64,000 nt of DNA from Variovorax gracilis (GCF_030317115.1 NZ_JASZYF010000017.1:1-64000), one strand, 5' to 3'. Shown: positions 35,907-44,797, numbered from the stretch's first letter. The notes: generated by a model from the sequence alone, not told the origin. Numbers and translations: made by a program.

Positions 35907-38900
35907 ATGACCACGACCTGTGCCGGCTGCGGCGCCGATGTGCTGCCCACGTCTTCCTTCTGCCAGCGCTGCGGGCGACGGCTCGCCTGTTCCTGTGCGT
36001 CGTGCGGCTATGAATGCGAGTCCGACTTTGCGTTCTGCCCGCGCTGCGGCACGGCGCGCGGTGCGGCCGGCCCCGCGACCTCTGCCGTGCCGCCGCCACT
36101 GGCCGCAAGCGAACCCAGCCATGAAGCCGATCGCCGGCAGGTCACGGTGGTGTTCGCCGACCTGACCGGCTTCACGTCACTCGCCGAAGGCCTCGACCCC
36201 GAAACGCTGCGCACTTTTCAGAACGCGCTGTTCGCCGTGATGGCGCAGGCCATTGCGCGCTACGACGGCTTTGTCGAGAAGTTCGTCGGCGATGCGGTGA
36301 TGGCGGTGTTCGGCGCGCCGCGCGCGCACGAGGACGATCCCCTGCGCGCCGTGGAGGCTGCGCAGGACATGTTGCGGGGCGTCGAGCAGCTCAGCGCGCA
36401 ATGGATGGCGCGCCTCGGGCGGGCGGTTACGCTGCACATCGGCGTGCACACCGGGGCGGTCGTCGCCGGTAGCCTGGGCAGCGGCACCGGCGGTACCTAC
36501 GCGGTCACCGGCGACACCGTGAATACGGCATCGCGGTTGCTGACGGCGGCTGCGCCGGGCCGGGTGCTGCTGTCGGAAGCGACGCATGCGATGGTGCGGC
36601 ACCGCTTCGACTTCGAGCCGCCCGCGGAACTGGCGCTGCGCGGCAAGGCCGAACCGATGCGGGTGCATGGCCTGATCGGCATTCGCAAAGAACTGGCGTC
36701 CGCGCGCGGGCTCGCCGACCTCGGGCTGTCGGCGCCGCTGGTCGGGCGCGGCGATGCGCTCGGGCACCTGCTGGCCGCATTCGACCGCATGCAGGGCGGG
36801 CAGGCCCAGGTCGTCAGCGTGGTCGGCGAGGCCGGCGCCGGCAAATCGCGCTTGCTGGCCGAGTTGTTCGCGCGCCTTGAAGACGATGGGCGCTTCAAGG
36901 CGACGGGCGTTCGTCGTGCCACCTGCTCGTCGCTCGGCGAGCCGACCTACGGCACCTTCGGTGCGCTGTTCCGCGATGCGTACCGTGTCGAGACGGGCGA
37001 CTCGCTGGAAGCAGCCCGGCGCAAGCTGCAGGAGGGCCTGGCAGCGCTCGGTGCCGGAGCGGACGAGGCCGATGCGGTGGCGCAAGTGCTGAACTACCTT
37101 CTCGGCATCCAGGAGGCGCGGCCTCGCGATATCGAGCCCGAGCAACTGCAGCGCCAGATCACGCTGGCGGCGCGGGCGCTGATCGAGCGCCGCCTGTCGC
37201 AGCAGCCGGTGATGGTCGTGGTCGATGACCTGCACTGGGCGGATGCGGCTTCGGTGGACCTGCTGGGCGAGGTCGTCGACCAGCTCGCGGACCGGCCGTT
37301 CATGGTGCTTGCCTTCCAGCGTCCCGATGCGCGTTCTCTGCGCGCGGGTCGTGCCGAGCAGTCCGTGATCGACCTGAGCCCGTTGGGCGAGCAGGACGCA
37401 CGATCGCTCGTGCTCCACCTGTTGGGCGCGCCGGCAGATGACGATCTGGCCCCCTTGCTCGATTTCGTCGCGGCGCGTGCGGGCGGCAATCCGCTGTTCG
37501 TCGAGGAGATCGTTCGCAGCCTCGCGGGGCGTGGCTTGCTGGTACGAAAGGACGGGCTCTGGTCCTGCGAGGACCCGTGCGAAGGCGTGGATGTGCCGCC
37601 GACACTCTACGGACTGCTGTTGTCGCGCATCGACCGGCTGGGCACCGACGATCGGCGCACGCTGCAGGAAGCAGCCGTGTTGGGCGCCGACTTCGACAGC
37701 ATGCTGTTGCAGCGCATCGCGAGCGAGCCGCGATCGCTCGAAGCGTCGCTGCATCGGCTGGCGGCGGCCAATCTCGTCCGTACGTCCGGACGAGGCTGGT
37801 GTTTCACGCACGCGTTGCTGCACGAAGTCGCCTATCAGAACCTGCTGCTGTCGCGGCGCACCGATCTGCACCATCGCGCCGGTCGCGCCCTCGAAACCGT
37901 GCTGGGCGTCGACGCAAAGGCGCCCGTCGAGGACGAAGCCCGAAGCCCTCTGCGACTGGCTGATCTGGAGGCGCTGGCCCGGCACTGGAGCCTTTCGCCG
38001 GACAAGGCGCACGGCGCCCACTACCTCGTGGCGGCCGGCGATTGGGCGCGCGCCGTCTATGCCAATGACGACGCCGTCCGCCACTACGAACGCGCCCTGC
38101 GCACGCTGGCCGGGTCGACCGCCGACACGCCAGCCGCGAAGGCCGAGGTCGAAGCCGCGGAACTGGACGCGCGCGAGCGCATTGCCGATCTGTTCGGGCT
38201 GCAGGGGCGACGCAGCGATGCGCTCGCGCAGTACGAGATCGTGCAGCGCGCGGACGAGCGGCAAGTCGATCCCATCCGCACTGCGCGCGTTCTGCGCAAG
38301 ACGGGTGGCCTGCACTGGGAAGCGGGCGAGCGCGAGCGCGCCGGCGCCTGCTTCACAGCCGGCCTCGAACGGCTGGGCGAAAACGGCGATCCGATCGAAC
38401 GTGCACACCTTTTCCAGGAAATGGGGCGGCTGGCCTTTCGGGCCGGTGACAACGACAGGGCATTGGCGCTCGCGCAGCGCGCGCTGGCCGAGGTGCCCGC
38501 CGAACCGGCAGGGCGCGCAAGGGAAGCGAGCGTCGTGCGCGCCGAGGCCTGCAACACACTTGGCGTCGCGCTGGCCCGGCTGGGCCGGCCCGCCGAGGCC
38601 GTGGAACATGTCGAAAACAGCGTCGCCCAGGCCGAAGCCAACAACATGCTGCAGGCCGCCTGCCGCGGCTACACCAACCTGGGTGTGCTGTATGCCTCGC
38701 TCGACCCGCAGCGCAGCATCGAGACCTGCCTGCGCGGCCTCGAGACCGCGCGGAAGGTCGGCGACCTCGGATTCCAGTCGCGCCTGTACGCCAATCTCGC
38801 CGTCGCCTACTGCGCGCTGACCAACCGTTGCGAGGCCGAGGGCATCGAGGCGGCGAACGCAGCCGCCAGCCTCGATCGCCGGCTGGGATTGCTCGACCAC

Positions 38901-39170
38901 CTCGCGGTGCCGCTGATCGTGCTGGGCCAGATCTACCAGTGCCACGGCGACCACGCGCGCGCCTTCGCGTCGTACACCGAAGCCTTGCAACTCGCAGAGC
39001 AGGTTGACGAGCCTCAGCTCCTCTTTCCCTGCTACGATGGTTTGGCTACGCTGTACCTCGATGCCGGGCGCCCCGCACAGGCGGAAACCTATCTCGCCAA
39101 GGCACAAGCAGTATGCGAGCGCGCCGGCCTCGAGCCCGACGCCCTGATGGTGCTTCCGTTCCTCTGCTGA
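35907..39170 (+). CDS. Zinc-ribbon/class III adenylate cyclase/AAA ATPase/TPR protein
   Basis: A 1,087-residue multidomain protein. Residues 1-50 hold two CxxC zinc-ribbon pairs. Residues about 78-260 form a class III nucleotide cyclase domain: metal-binding Asp85 (FADLTGFTSLAE) and Asp129 (EKFVGDAVMAVFG), with Lys125 and the TGDTVNTASR segment in positions consistent with ATP specificity. Residues about 272-560 form a STAND/AAA-type ATPase (GEAGAGKSRLL, K313; Walker B VMVVVDDLHWAD), and the rest is TPR-like repeats. This is the 'adenylate/guanylate cyclase with AAA_16 and TPR' architecture. No membrane segment is seen. The peroxiredoxin-like gene follows 22 bases downstream. Confidence 0.93.
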   Translation: MTTTCAGCGADVLPTSSFCQRCGRRLACSCASCGYECESDFAFCPRCGTARGAAGPATSAVPPPLAASEPSHEADRRQVTVVFADLTGFTSLAEGLDPETLRTFQNALFAVMAQAIARYDGFVEKFVGDAVMAVFGAPRAHEDDPLRAVEAAQDMLRGVEQLSAQWMARLGRAVTLHIGVHTGAVVAGSLGSGTGGTYAVTGDTVNTASRLLTAAAPGRVLLSEATHAMVRHRFDFEPPAELALRGKAEPMRVHGLIGIRKELASARGLADLGLSAPLVGRGDALGHLLAAFDRMQGGQAQVVSVVGEAGAGKSRLLAELFARLEDDGRFKATGVRRATCSSLGEPTYGTFGALFRDAYRVETGDSLEAARRKLQEGLAALGAGADEADAVAQVLNYLLGIQEARPRDIEPEQLQRQITLAARALIERRLSQQPVMVVVDDLHWADAASVDLLGEVVDQLADRPFMVLAFQRPDARSLRAGRAEQSVIDLSPLGEQDARSLVLHLLGAPADDDLAPLLDFVAARAGGNPLFVEEIVRSLAGRGLLVRKDGLWSCEDPCEGVDVPPTLYGLLLSRIDRLGTDDRRTLQEAAVLGADFDSMLLQRIASEPRSLEASLHRLAAANLVRTSGRGWCFTHALLHEVAYQNLLLSRRTDLHHRAGRALETVLGVDAKAPVEDEARSPLRLADLEALARHWSLSPDKAHGAHYLVAAGDWARAVYANDDAVRHYERALRTLAGSTADTPAAKAEVEAAELDARERIADLFGLQGRRSDALAQYEIVQRADERQVDPIRTARVLRKTGGLHWEAGERERAGACFTAGLERLGENGDPIERAHLFQEMGRLAFRAGDNDRALALAQRALAEVPAEPAGRAREASVVRAEACNTLGVALARLGRPAEAVEHVENSVAQAEANNMLQAACRGYTNLGVLYASLDPQRSIETCLRGLETARKVGDLGFQSRLYANLAVAYCALTNRCEAEGIEAANAAASLDRRLGLLDHLAVPLIVLGQIYQCHGDHARAFASYTEALQLAEQVDEPQLLFPCYDGLATLYLDAGRPAQAETYLAKAQAVCERAGLEPDALMVLPFLC

Positions 39171-39192
39171 ACCTGCCTGAAGGAGCCTCGAC

Positions 39193-39846
39193 ATGGCAAT
39201 CGCGATGAACCACCCCGTGGCGCCGGGCGAACCGGCTCCCGACTTTGCGCTTCCGGCCGTGGCCGGCCCCGAGACCGTTTCGCTTGCCGACTATCGCGGA
39301 CGGAGCCCTTTGTTCCTCGCGCTGCTGGTGGGCTTGTGGTGCCCGTTCTGCCGGCGCCAGATCGTCCAGCTCGGGGCGCTCGAACAGAAACTGAAGGCCA
39401 TGGGCGTCGAGACGCTGGCGGTCGTGGCGACGGAACCGGAAAACGCGCGGCTCTATTTCAAGTTCAGGCCCACGCGCCTGCGCCTCGCGTCCGACCCCGA
39501 GCTGTCGATCCACCGGGCCTTTCGGGTTCCGAAGCCCGAGTCGACGCCGGAGATGCTGCAGCAGTTGGAGCAGACCCGCGTGAATCCTTTCGGCGACCTG
39601 CCGGAGCCGCTGCCGGTACCGGAGGCGGCCAAGGTCATCGGAGCGCTCGACGGCTACGTCTGCACGCCGACCGACATGGGTGAGGTCGACAGGCAATGGC
39701 CGCAACTGAAGGCGCAGTTCATGATCGATCGCGACGGCATCGTGCGCTGGGCGGAAATCGAGTGCGAGAAGGAGGGCCTGCCGGGCATCGGCAAGCTGCC
39801 GTCCGATGAAGTGATCCTGGGTGCGGCGCGCGCTTGTGCGGCCTGA
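39193..39846 (+). CDS. AhpC/TSA-type peroxiredoxin-like protein
   Basis: A 217-residue thioredoxin-fold protein. The active-site region reads GLWCPFCRRQIVQL, a CxxC-type centre as in thioredoxin/redoxin rather than the PxxxTxxC of true peroxiredoxins. The N-terminus (PGEPAPDFALPAVAGPETVSLADYRG) is typical of the AhpC/TSA-redoxin group. A gene-specific insertion of about 40 residues lies between the two halves of the fold. AAGGAG precedes the ATG, and the gene probably forms an operon with the cyclase. Its role (thiol exchange or peroxide reduction) is not certain. Confidence 0.85.
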   Translation: MAIAMNHPVAPGEPAPDFALPAVAGPETVSLADYRGRSPLFLALLVGLWCPFCRRQIVQLGALEQKLKAMGVETLAVVATEPENARLYFKFRPTRLRLASDPELSIHRAFRVPKPESTPEMLQQLEQTRVNPFGDLPEPLPVPEAAKVIGALDGYVCTPTDMGEVDRQWPQLKAQFMIDRDGIVRWAEIECEKEGLPGIGKLPSDEVILGAARACAA

Positions 39847-39863
39847 CTCTGCTGTCCCGCAGG

Positions 39864-40301
39864 TCAGAACCGGCCGTGGTCGCGAAAACTGTAGAACTCA
39901 CCGAAGCCGATGATGATGAAGTCTTGAAGAATCATGTCGTGCAGCTTGCCGAGTTCACTCAAGCGGAGTGCCACGGCGAGGTCGGCGTTTGAAGGCTTGC
40001 AGGTCCCGGAAGGATGGTTGTGGACCACGACCAGCGAGGACGCTCTCGCGAGCATCGCGTTCCTGTATATCTCCACCGGTTCGAGCACCGCGTGATGCGC
40101 TGTGCCCATGGACGCCACTTCATAGGACAGGATTTCCAGCTGGGGATTCAGGTGCAGGACAACGACCTTTTCCTTCGTTTCGTCCTGCATGTCCTTGAAC
40201 AGTTCATAGACCTGCTGCGCGCTCTCGACAGGCTTGCTCAACAGGTCATCGTCCACTCGCTTTCGGGTGAACGTGACTTTCAATTCCTTCAAGTAAGCCA
40301 T
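39864..40301 (-). CDS. radC: Short RadC/JAB (MPN+) domain protein
   Basis: A 145-residue protein consisting essentially of the RadC JAB domain. The metal site is HNHPSGTCKPSNADL (H-x-H-P-x-G and the distal Asp), with an upstream Glu-containing strand. The N-terminal UPF0758 helix-hairpin-helix domain of chromosomal RadC (about 225 residues) is absent. Despite the name, E. coli radC mutations were reassigned to recG and the function of the family is unknown; short forms are common on mobile elements. AAGGAGG precedes the start at 40301. No mobile element is visible around it here. Confidence 0.85.
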   Translation of the reverse strand: MAYLKELKVTFTRKRVDDDLLSKPVESAQQVYELFKDMQDETKEKVVVLHLNPQLEILSYEVASMGTAHHAVLEPVEIYRNAMLARASSLVVVHNHPSGTCKPSNADLAVALRLSELGKLHDMILQDFIIIGFGEFYSFRDHGRF

Positions 40302-40399
40302 CGAGCCTCCTTCTTCATTCTGCTGCTGGATCGTATCAATTGGCATCGATGGGAAGTGGAATGACGCGACGCCGGCGCGCGATGGGACAATCCCGCCCC

Positions 40400-41440
40400 A
40401 TGACAAGCCCCGCCGACACCCTCACCATCACCCGCCCCGACGACTGGCACCTGCACGTGCGCGACGGCGCCGCGCTCGAAGCCGTCGTGCCGCACTCGGC
40501 ACGCCAGTTCGGCCGCGCACTGATCATGCCGAACCTGCGCCCGCCCGTGACCACTGCGCAGCAGGCCATCGACTACCGCGCACGCATCCTCGAAGCGGTG
40601 CCCGCCGGTGTCCGCTTCGAGCCCGTGATGTCGCTCTACCTCACCGACAAGCTCGCCCCGGACGAAATCGAACGGGCCGCCGCGGCCGGCGTGCGCGCGC
40701 TCAAGCTCTACCCGGCCGGCGCGACCACCAACAGCGATGCCGGCGTGACCGACATCCGTAAGACCTACGCCACGCTGGAGGCGATGCAGAAGCACGGCCT
40801 GCTGCTGCTGATCCACGGCGAAGTCACCGATCCGGCGATCGACCTGTTCGACCGCGAGGCGGTGTTCATCGACCGCGTGATGATCCCGCTGCGGCGCGAC
40901 TTCCCCGAACTCAAGGTGGTGTTCGAGCACCTCACGACGAAGGAGGGCGCCCAGTACGTGCGCGATGCGAGCCGCTTCACCGCCGCCACCATCACCGCGC
41001 ACCATCTGCTCTACAACCGCAACGCGATCTTCACCGGCGGCATCCGGCCTCACTACTACTGCCTGCCGGTGCTCAAGCGCGAGACGCACCGCGTCGCGCT
41101 GGTCGAGGCTGCCACCAGCGGCAGCGATCGCTTCTTCCTCGGCACCGACAGTGCGCCGCATGCCGCTCACCTCAAGGAGCATGCACTGGGCTGCGCCGGC
41201 TGCTACACCGCGCTCACCGCCATCGAGCTGTATGCCGAGGCCTTCGACAACGCCGGCGCTCTCGACAAGCTCGAAGGCTTCGCGAGCTTCCACGGCGCCG
41301 ACTTCTACGGCCTGCCGCGCAACACCGACACCGTGACCCTGCGGCGCGAGAGCTGGACCGTGCCCGAGACCGTGCCCTACGGCGACGCCACGCTGAAGCC
41401 CCTGCGCGGCGGCGAAACGCTGGCCTGGAGGCTCGCGTGA
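40400..41440 (+). CDS. pyrC: Dihydroorotase
   Basis: A 346-residue zinc enzyme of pyrimidine biosynthesis, the same length as E. coli PyrC (348). The metal-binding motif DDWHLHVRDG, the carbamylated-lysine region VRALKLYPAGATTN, LIHGEV, VVFEHLTT and FLGTDSAPH supply all expected metal and catalytic residues. The start at 40400 gives MTSPADTLTITRPDDWHLH, matching the family N-terminus; earlier in-frame starts would add about 20 basic residues. It is followed without a gap by the NYN-domain gene (GTGA overlap). Confidence 0.96.
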   Translation: MTSPADTLTITRPDDWHLHVRDGAALEAVVPHSARQFGRALIMPNLRPPVTTAQQAIDYRARILEAVPAGVRFEPVMSLYLTDKLAPDEIERAAAAGVRALKLYPAGATTNSDAGVTDIRKTYATLEAMQKHGLLLLIHGEVTDPAIDLFDREAVFIDRVMIPLRRDFPELKVVFEHLTTKEGAQYVRDASRFTAATITAHHLLYNRNAIFTGGIRPHYYCLPVLKRETHRVALVEAATSGSDRFFLGTDSAPHAAHLKEHALGCAGCYTALTAIELYAEAFDNAGALDKLEGFASFHGADFYGLPRNTDTVTLRRESWTVPETVPYGDATLKPLRGGETLAWRLA

Positions 41441-42180
41441 ATACGCCGCCGCGCGTCATGCTGCTGATCGACGCCGACAACGTCTCCGCCGACGTGATCG
41501 AGCAGGCCGTGCAGCGCACGATGACCGAGCACGGCGCCATCCACGTGCGGCGCGCCTACTGCAATGCCGAGACCGCGATGAAGCAGCAGGCGCTGTTCAA
41601 GCGGCTGTCGGTGCGGCCGATGGTCAACCTCTCGTCCGGCAAGAACAGCACCGACATCGCGCTCGCGGTCGACGCCATGGACCTCGCGGTCGCCGAGCGT
41701 CCGGACATCGCCGTGCTGGTGTCCTCCGATTCGGACTTCGCGCCGCTCGTGATCCGGCTGCGCGAAAAGGGCTGCCGCGTCTGCGGCATCGGCCAGCAGG
41801 GCAAGACCGGCGACGACACGGTGGCGATCTACGACAGCTTCGTCGACCTGCAGCACCATCAGGCGCCGAAGACGGCGGTGGCGCTGGCAAAGACCGCTGC
41901 CAAGCGTGCCCCGCGGCGCGCGAAGGCCGTGGCGCCGAAGGCCGCGCCGCCCGCGCCGGTGTTGCCCGACGAGGTGATCCGCATCCTCGACGCGGTCGCC
42001 GAACTGGGCATGGGCAACAAGGTGGAACTCAACGTGGCCGCGGAGCGGCTGCGCGCCGAGAAACTGCTGAGCAAGAGCGCGAGTTCGCCGAAGCTCTTCA
42101 AGAAATACCCCGAGCTGTTCCTGCTGACACCGGAGAAGACGCCCAACAAGGTGCAGTACGTCGGCCCCATGCCGTCGTGA
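41437..42180 (+). CDS. NYN-domain protein with C-terminal LOTUS/OST-HTH-like domain
   Basis: A 247-residue protein. Residues about 5-140 form a PIN-like NYN domain (LabA/DUF88 group) with acidic residues in VMLLIDADNVSADV, NSTDIALAVDAMDLA and LVSSDSDFAPLV, a four-Asp pattern expected for a metal-dependent RNase. After a basic Ala/Lys/Pro linker, residues 175-247 form an OST-HTH/LOTUS-like winged helix (DEVIRILDAV...LFKKYPELFLL). Such domains bind RNA. The GTG start overlaps the pyrC stop and its stop overlaps the next start, so the three genes are translationally coupled. Confidence 0.88.
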   Translation: MNTPPRVMLLIDADNVSADVIEQAVQRTMTEHGAIHVRRAYCNAETAMKQQALFKRLSVRPMVNLSSGKNSTDIALAVDAMDLAVAERPDIAVLVSSDSDFAPLVIRLREKGCRVCGIGQQGKTGDDTVAIYDSFVDLQHHQAPKTAVALAKTAAKRAPRRAKAVAPKAAPPAPVLPDEVIRILDAVAELGMGNKVELNVAAERLRAEKLLSKSASSPKLFKKYPELFLLTPEKTPNKVQYVGPMPS

Positions 42181-42953
42181 ACCCGGCCGGCGCCGCGCAG
42201 CCTTGGCTGGCCCCCTACGCGCCCCGAGCGGCGCGCGTCCTGGAGAGGGCCGGGCACGGCGCGCCCGTTGCCGAGACCCTGTCCGCCGAGCCGTTTTCCA
42301 TCGACCTGCCTGCCGGCCCGCTTCGCTTCGTACCGGGAGACAGCGCACCGGCCGGCGAAGCGTACGAAGCCTTCATCTTCCGCACCGGCTGCGTACCCAC
42401 GCGCAACAACCTTCACGACCTTTTCAACGGCCTGGCCTGGCTGCATTTTCCGCAGGCCAAGCGGCGCCTCAACGAATTGCAGGCGACCGAGATCGCGCGT
42501 GCCGGCATCGGCGCCACGCGCGGTCCGCTGCGCGATGCGCTCACCCTGTTCGATGAGAACGGCGCCGTGCTCTGTGCGCCACCCGCGTTGTGGGAAGCGC
42601 TCATCGCGCGGGACTGGCACCGACTCTTCGTCGCCCAACGGCAGTCGTGGCGCGGCGCACGCCTGCTCGTCTTCGGCCACGCGCTGCTCGAAAAGCTGTG
42701 CTCGCCGAGAAAAGCCGCCACGGCGCATGTCCTGATCGCGCCGGGCGCCACGCCGTCGATCGCGATGGACGACGCCGCCATCGCATCGGCGCTGGAGCCG
42801 GCGCATCTGGCGCGCAAGCCCTTCGCGCCGCTGCCGGTGTTGGGCGTGCCCGGCTGGTGGCCGCCCAACGAGACAGCCGATTTCTACGACGATCCGCAGG
42901 TGTTCAGGCAAAAAAGGGGAGCCGAAGCTCCCCTTGTCTCCCCCTGTGCCTGA
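42177..42953 (+). CDS. DUF3025 family protein
   Basis: A 258-residue protein of the DUF3025 family, which is confined largely to proteobacteria and has no assigned function to my knowledge. Characteristic stretches are YEAFIFRTGCVPTRNNLHDLFNGLAWLHFPQAK, LFDENGAVL and VLGVPGWWPPNE. It starts at a GTG overlapping the NYN gene's stop. The last 15 or so codons (after DDPQVFRQK) are encoded by the terminator of the convergent gene and may be a non-conserved extension. Confidence 0.85.
   Translation: MNPAGAAQPWLAPYAPRAARVLERAGHGAPVAETLSAEPFSIDLPAGPLRFVPGDSAPAGEAYEAFIFRTGCVPTRNNLHDLFNGLAWLHFPQAKRRLNELQATEIARAGIGATRGPLRDALTLFDENGAVLCAPPALWEALIARDWHRLFVAQRQSWRGARLLVFGHALLEKLCSPRKAATAHVLIAPGATPSIAMDDAAIASALEPAHLARKPFAPLPVLGVPGWWPPNETADFYDDPQVFRQKRGAEAPLVSPCA
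42910..42935 (-). terminator. Rho-independent terminator of the OmpA-like gene, inside the DUF3025 gene
   Basis: AAGGGGAGC and GCTCCCCTT form a 9-bp stem around a CGAA/TTCG tetraloop, followed on the minus strand by six T residues. It lies 34 bases beyond the stop of the minus-strand OmpA-like gene and within the last codons of the convergent DUF3025 gene. Confidence 0.85.
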
Positions 42954-42968
42954 TCGTTGTCGCTGCGC

Positions 42969-43544
42969 TTACTTGTCCACGATCACCTTGACCTGCCGCG
43001 ATGCGGTGTCCGTGGTGCCGATGTTGATGACGTGGGTCGGACGCTCCACCACGATGCGGTCTTCGGGTACTCCCGCCATGATCAGCGCATCGGCCACCGC
43101 CATGGCGCGCCGTTTCGACACTTCCTCGTGGGCCGCGGCGCTGCCGCGAGGGGCGCTGAAGCCCGACACGACCAGCGTGGCGTCCGCGTGGGTGCGCAGG
43201 TAGCCGATCACGGCTTCCGAGCGGGCGCCGAAGTCGGGCGGCAGATCGGCCTTGCCGGTGTCGAAGTAGACCTTGAGGCCCGGCGTGCCGTCGATCAGGC
43301 TGTCCAGGATTGCCGAGCCCAAGGGAACGATTTCGGCAGGAACCGCCGCGGCCTTGTCGTCGCGGTCGCGCGTGGTGCAGTAGCCGAGCAGCAGGATGAG
43401 CGCGAGCGCCAGCCAGGTCAGGGCGCGCAGCAGATCCGACCTGGGCTTGTCCAAACGGGCCGAGGCCGAATTGGCGAGCAGCCAGTTGCGCGCGGTGCTG
43501 GCGACCTGGCCGATGCGCGCCTTCCTGATGATTTCATCGAACAC
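42969..43544 (-). CDS. OmpA-family (peptidoglycan-binding) protein
   Basis: A 191-residue protein. One transmembrane helix (about residues 42-56, LTWLALALILLLGY) is followed by a C-terminal OmpA domain (VYFDTGKADLPPD... ADATLVVSGFSAPRGS... HEEVSKRRAMAVADAL). In such domains the Asp/Arg residues bind diaminopimelate of peptidoglycan. The start is a GTG (43544) with GGAG upstream, giving an N-terminal cytoplasmic stretch of about 40 residues, so it is an inner-membrane anchored protein like MotB/TolR-type OmpA proteins rather than a lipoprotein. It is monocistronic with its own terminator. Confidence 0.85.
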   Translation of the reverse strand: MFDEIIRKARIGQVASTARNWLLANSASARLDKPRSDLLRALTWLALALILLLGYCTTRDRDDKAAAVPAEIVPLGSAILDSLIDGTPGLKVYFDTGKADLPPDFGARSEAVIGYLRTHADATLVVSGFSAPRGSAAAHEEVSKRRAMAVADALIMAGVPEDRIVVERPTHVINIGTTDTASRQVKVIVDK

Positions 43545-43906
43545 TGCTTCTGCTCCCTGCACTTGAAAAGAATGGCAGCCCGATTGCTGCCGGCCGCGGA
43601 CCATAGTCGCGGGCCAAGCGCCGGACCGGTTCATGAGGAAGTCAGGGAAGCGGAATATGGGAACTTGTGCCCGGACGCGCGGGCGGTTTCCTCCTGAAAC
43701 AGGTGGATTGACTGCTTTTGTCGCAGCTTTTGAGGGAATTCTGGACGCGCCTTTTGCTCCTACTATGATGGCGCTCGTCCATGAGCCGTCCGGGCCCGAG
43801 AAGCAACAACAACAGCCGGTCTGATGCGCCTGACCCTTGCAACACGGGCGGTAACCCTCAATATTCCGAGGCGGGCGACCGCCTGCTTCCCCACGGAGAA
43901 TCCAAC
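43545..43906. other. Intergenic region between the OmpA-like gene and htpX
   Basis: About 360 bases between two divergently transcribed genes. Apart from the candidate promoters and the two ribosome sites I see no gene, repeat or terminator. Short open frames at 43633-43824 and upstream extensions of htpX lack family features. Confidence 0.45.
43742..43769 (+). promoter_or_regulatory. Candidate promoter upstream of htpX
   Basis: TATGAT (43764-43769) with TGGACG 16 bases upstream is a weak sigma-70-type match, which would leave a 5' leader of about 130 bases. A second candidate is TTGCAA (43837) with AATATT 17 bases downstream, overlapping a loose sigma-32-like CTTGCAA/CCCTCAATA pair. Confidence 0.3.
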
Positions 43907-44782
43907 TTGAAACGCATCCTTCTGTTTGTCCTGACCAACGTCATGGTGGTGGCGGTGCTGGGCGTCGTTGCCAGCCTGCTCGGCGTCAACCGCTTCCTCA
44001 CGGCGAATGGACTCAACCTCACGGCGCTGCTGGGCTTCGCGCTCATCATGGGCTTCGGCGGCGCGATCATCTCGCTCCTCATCAGCAAGCCGATGGCCAA
44101 GTGGACGGCGGGCGTGCGGATCATCAATGACCCGCAATCGCCCGACGAGGCCTGGATCGTGCAGACCGTCAAGAACTTCGCCGACAAGGCCGGCATCGGC
44201 ATGCCCGAGGTCGGCATCTTCGAGGGCGAGCCCAATGCCTTCGCTACCGGTGCGTTCAAGAACTCGTCGCTGGTGGCCGTGTCGACCGGGCTACTGCAGA
44301 ACATGACGCGCGAAGAGGTGGAGGCCGTGATCGGCCACGAGGTCGCGCACGTCGCCAACGGTGACATGGTCACGATGACGCTCATCCAGGGCGTGATGAA
44401 CACCTTCGTCGTGTTCCTCTCGCGCGTGATCGGCTATGCGGTCGACAGCTTCCTGCGCCGCGGCGACGATCGCTCGTCAGGCCCCGGCATCGGCTACATG
44501 GTGACCACGCTGGTGCTCGACATCGTGCTGGGCTTTGCCGCCGCGATCGTGGTGGCGTGGTTCTCCCGCCAGCGCGAGTTCCGCGCGGATGCCGGTGCCG
44601 CCAAGCTCATGGGCCGCAAGCAGCCGATGATGAACGCGCTGGCCCGCCTGGGCGGCCTGCCGGCCGGCGAACTGCCGAAGTCGGTCGAGGCGATGGGCAT
44701 CACCGGCAAGCTCGGCAGCCTGTTCGCGACGCATCCGCCGATCGAGGAACGCATCGCTGCGCTGCAAAATTCGCAGGGCTGA
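43907..44782 (+). CDS. htpX: Membrane zinc protease HtpX
   Basis: A 291-residue M48-family metalloprotease of inner-membrane quality control. Two N-terminal helices (LKRILLFVLTNVMVVAVLGVVASLLG and the next) precede the catalytic HEVAH motif (VIGHEVAHVANGD), and two further helices flank the third zinc ligand in SRQREFRADAGAAKLMG. The best start is a TTG at 43907 with GGAG upstream; it gives the family N-terminus and length, whereas the upstream frame adds 42 unconserved residues. In E. coli htpX is heat-shock and Cpx regulated. Confidence 0.95.
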   Translation: MKRILLFVLTNVMVVAVLGVVASLLGVNRFLTANGLNLTALLGFALIMGFGGAIISLLISKPMAKWTAGVRIINDPQSPDEAWIVQTVKNFADKAGIGMPEVGIFEGEPNAFATGAFKNSSLVAVSTGLLQNMTREEVEAVIGHEVAHVANGDMVTMTLIQGVMNTFVVFLSRVIGYAVDSFLRRGDDRSSGPGIGYMVTTLVLDIVLGFAAAIVVAWFSRQREFRADAGAAKLMGRKQPMMNALARLGGLPAGELPKSVEAMGITGKLGSLFATHPPIEERIAALQNSQG

Positions 44783-44797
44783 TCGGCCCGCGCAGGC

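Noticed and set aside
36177..39194. Long minus-strand open frame opposite the cyclase-ATPase gene
   Set aside because: It has the same shadow composition, no domain and no ribosome site, while the plus strand has intact cyclase, Walker and TPR motifs.
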